Origin: Candidatus Kerfeldbacteria bacterium
GTDB taxonomy: Bacteria > Patescibacteriota > Patescibacteriia > UBA9570
Length of the DNA: 6,532 bases
Assembly (NCBI GenBank): GCA_003512175.1
Contig: DOSP01000003.1
Location: 1 to 6,532, forward strand
Reading direction: 5' to 3'
Shown here: positions 6,057-6,532 of the stretch, piece after piece
How positions within the stretch are numbered: position 1 is the stretch's first letter
Layout: every line of letters starts with the position of its first letter
Made by a program: the position numbers and the translations under genes
The notes under the pieces: model-generated
Databases searched by the model: none
The model's input: only the letters and a program-made list of their open reading frames with translations
What the model was told of the DNA's origin: nothing

Positions 6057-6532
6057 GTGGCTGCTAGCCATTTTTGTATTACTGCCAACCTATCTGATTC
6101 GGTTTACCATGCTTGGTGTACCACTAAACCTGCTTGATGTCTTGATTGCCGGAACCTTCTTGTATTGTGTCATTCATTATCGCGGTATTCAGGTTAGTCG
6201 AGCCTACTGGTTCATGGCCAGCTCATTCTTGTGTATTGGCCTAGTCGCTGTCCTGATATCTGCCGCCAAGCTAGATGCGCTCGGCGTATTCAAGAGTTAC
6301 CTGGTCATGCCGATTTTAGTTGGTGCCATGCTCCAGATGGTGCGCCCAAAATTTCAACAAGTTATTCAAGCCCTAGGGTATTGTCTGCTGTTCGTTGGTT
6401 TAATTGTGGTGGTCCAATGGCTCACCGGCTATGGTATCCCAGTCCCGTGGAATGTTGGTGGGGTTGATGTCCGCATGACTAGTATTTTTGAATATCCCAA
6501 TGCGGTTGGCTTATTGACAGCGCCGATTGTGC
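6040..6532 (+). CDS. Second O-antigen ligase/polymerase-like protein, 3' end outside the window
   Basis: An open frame starts at the ATG at 6040 (METTNKWLLAIFVLL) and runs to the window edge for 164 codons without a stop. It has about five hydrophobic segments (roughly 8-25, 28-47, 57-76, 86-100, 110-128). RMTSIFEYPNAVGLLTAPIV (145-164) corresponds to the Arg plus small-residue helix of O-antigen ligase-like proteins. It lines up in pattern with RIQSTALEPLYFANYL in the preceding gene, and VQWLTGYGIPVP resembles YQFLGDIVGLPT there. It overlaps the previous gene by 17 nt, so it belongs to the same operon. The catalytic loop lies beyond the window, so the call is by partial pattern. It could be the partner polymerase or ligase of the upstream protein. 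Confidence 0.75.
   Translation, partial: METTNKWLLAIFVLLPTYLIRFTMLGVPLNLLDVLIAGTFLYCVIHYRGIQVSRAYWFMASSFLCIGLVAVLISAAKLDALGVFKSYLVMPILVGAMLQMVRPKFQQVIQALGYCLLFVGLIVVVQWLTGYGIPVPWNVGGVDVRMTSIFEYPNAVGLLTAPIV

Noticed and set aside
6231..6467. Plus-strand 78-codon open frame
   Set aside because: It lies in another frame of the second ligase-like gene, whose reading frame is continuous from 6040 to the window end and shows membrane segments.

Overview
The window is a bacterial cell-surface polysaccharide locus with one divergent regulatory region. Six protein genes are supported. Two lie on the minus strand: a Wzz-like chain-length or co-polymerase protein at 54..884 and a secreted SpoIID/LytB-domain protein at 1140..2048. 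Four lie on the plus strand in an overlapping operon: a Wzx-type flippase (2121..3566), a GT4-type glycosyltransferase (3545..4669), an O-antigen ligase/polymerase-like protein (4644..6056), and a second ligase/polymerase-like protein (6040..6532) cut by the window end. Together they suggest that a lipid-linked glycan is built in the cytoplasm, flipped, then polymerised or transferred outside. The Wzz-like protein would control chain length, and the SpoIID-like protein would act on peptidoglycan.

The organism cannot be named from the sequence. Base composition looks moderate. No gene has a convincing Shine-Dalgarno sequence, and three sigma70-type promoters sit so close to their start codons that the mRNAs should be leaderless or nearly so. 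The co-polymerase has no attached tyrosine kinase. This would fit an environmental, possibly candidate-phylum (Patescibacteria-like) bacterium, but that is a tentative inference.

Layout: 1..45 is the truncated half of a hairpin repeat. 54..884 is the Wzz-like gene, with its promoter at 893..921. 885..1139 is non-coding and holds an approximately 148-bp inverted pair of composite hairpin repeats (961..1108). 1140..2048 is the SpoIID-like gene. 2049..2120 is a divergent promoter region built as a 45-bp near-palindrome in which the two promoters overlap. 2121..6532 is the plus-strand operon, with overlaps of 22, 26 and 17 nt.

Two signals stand out. The first is the symmetric divergent promoter, where the two -35 boxes form the palindrome TTGACTTAGTCAA, so the two polymerases should exclude each other. 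The second is a repeat family with a constant TGAATA loop, stems that change in a compensatory way, an attached second hairpin and a constant AGGTGT end. It lies just downstream of both minus-strand genes and resembles REP/BIME-type elements.
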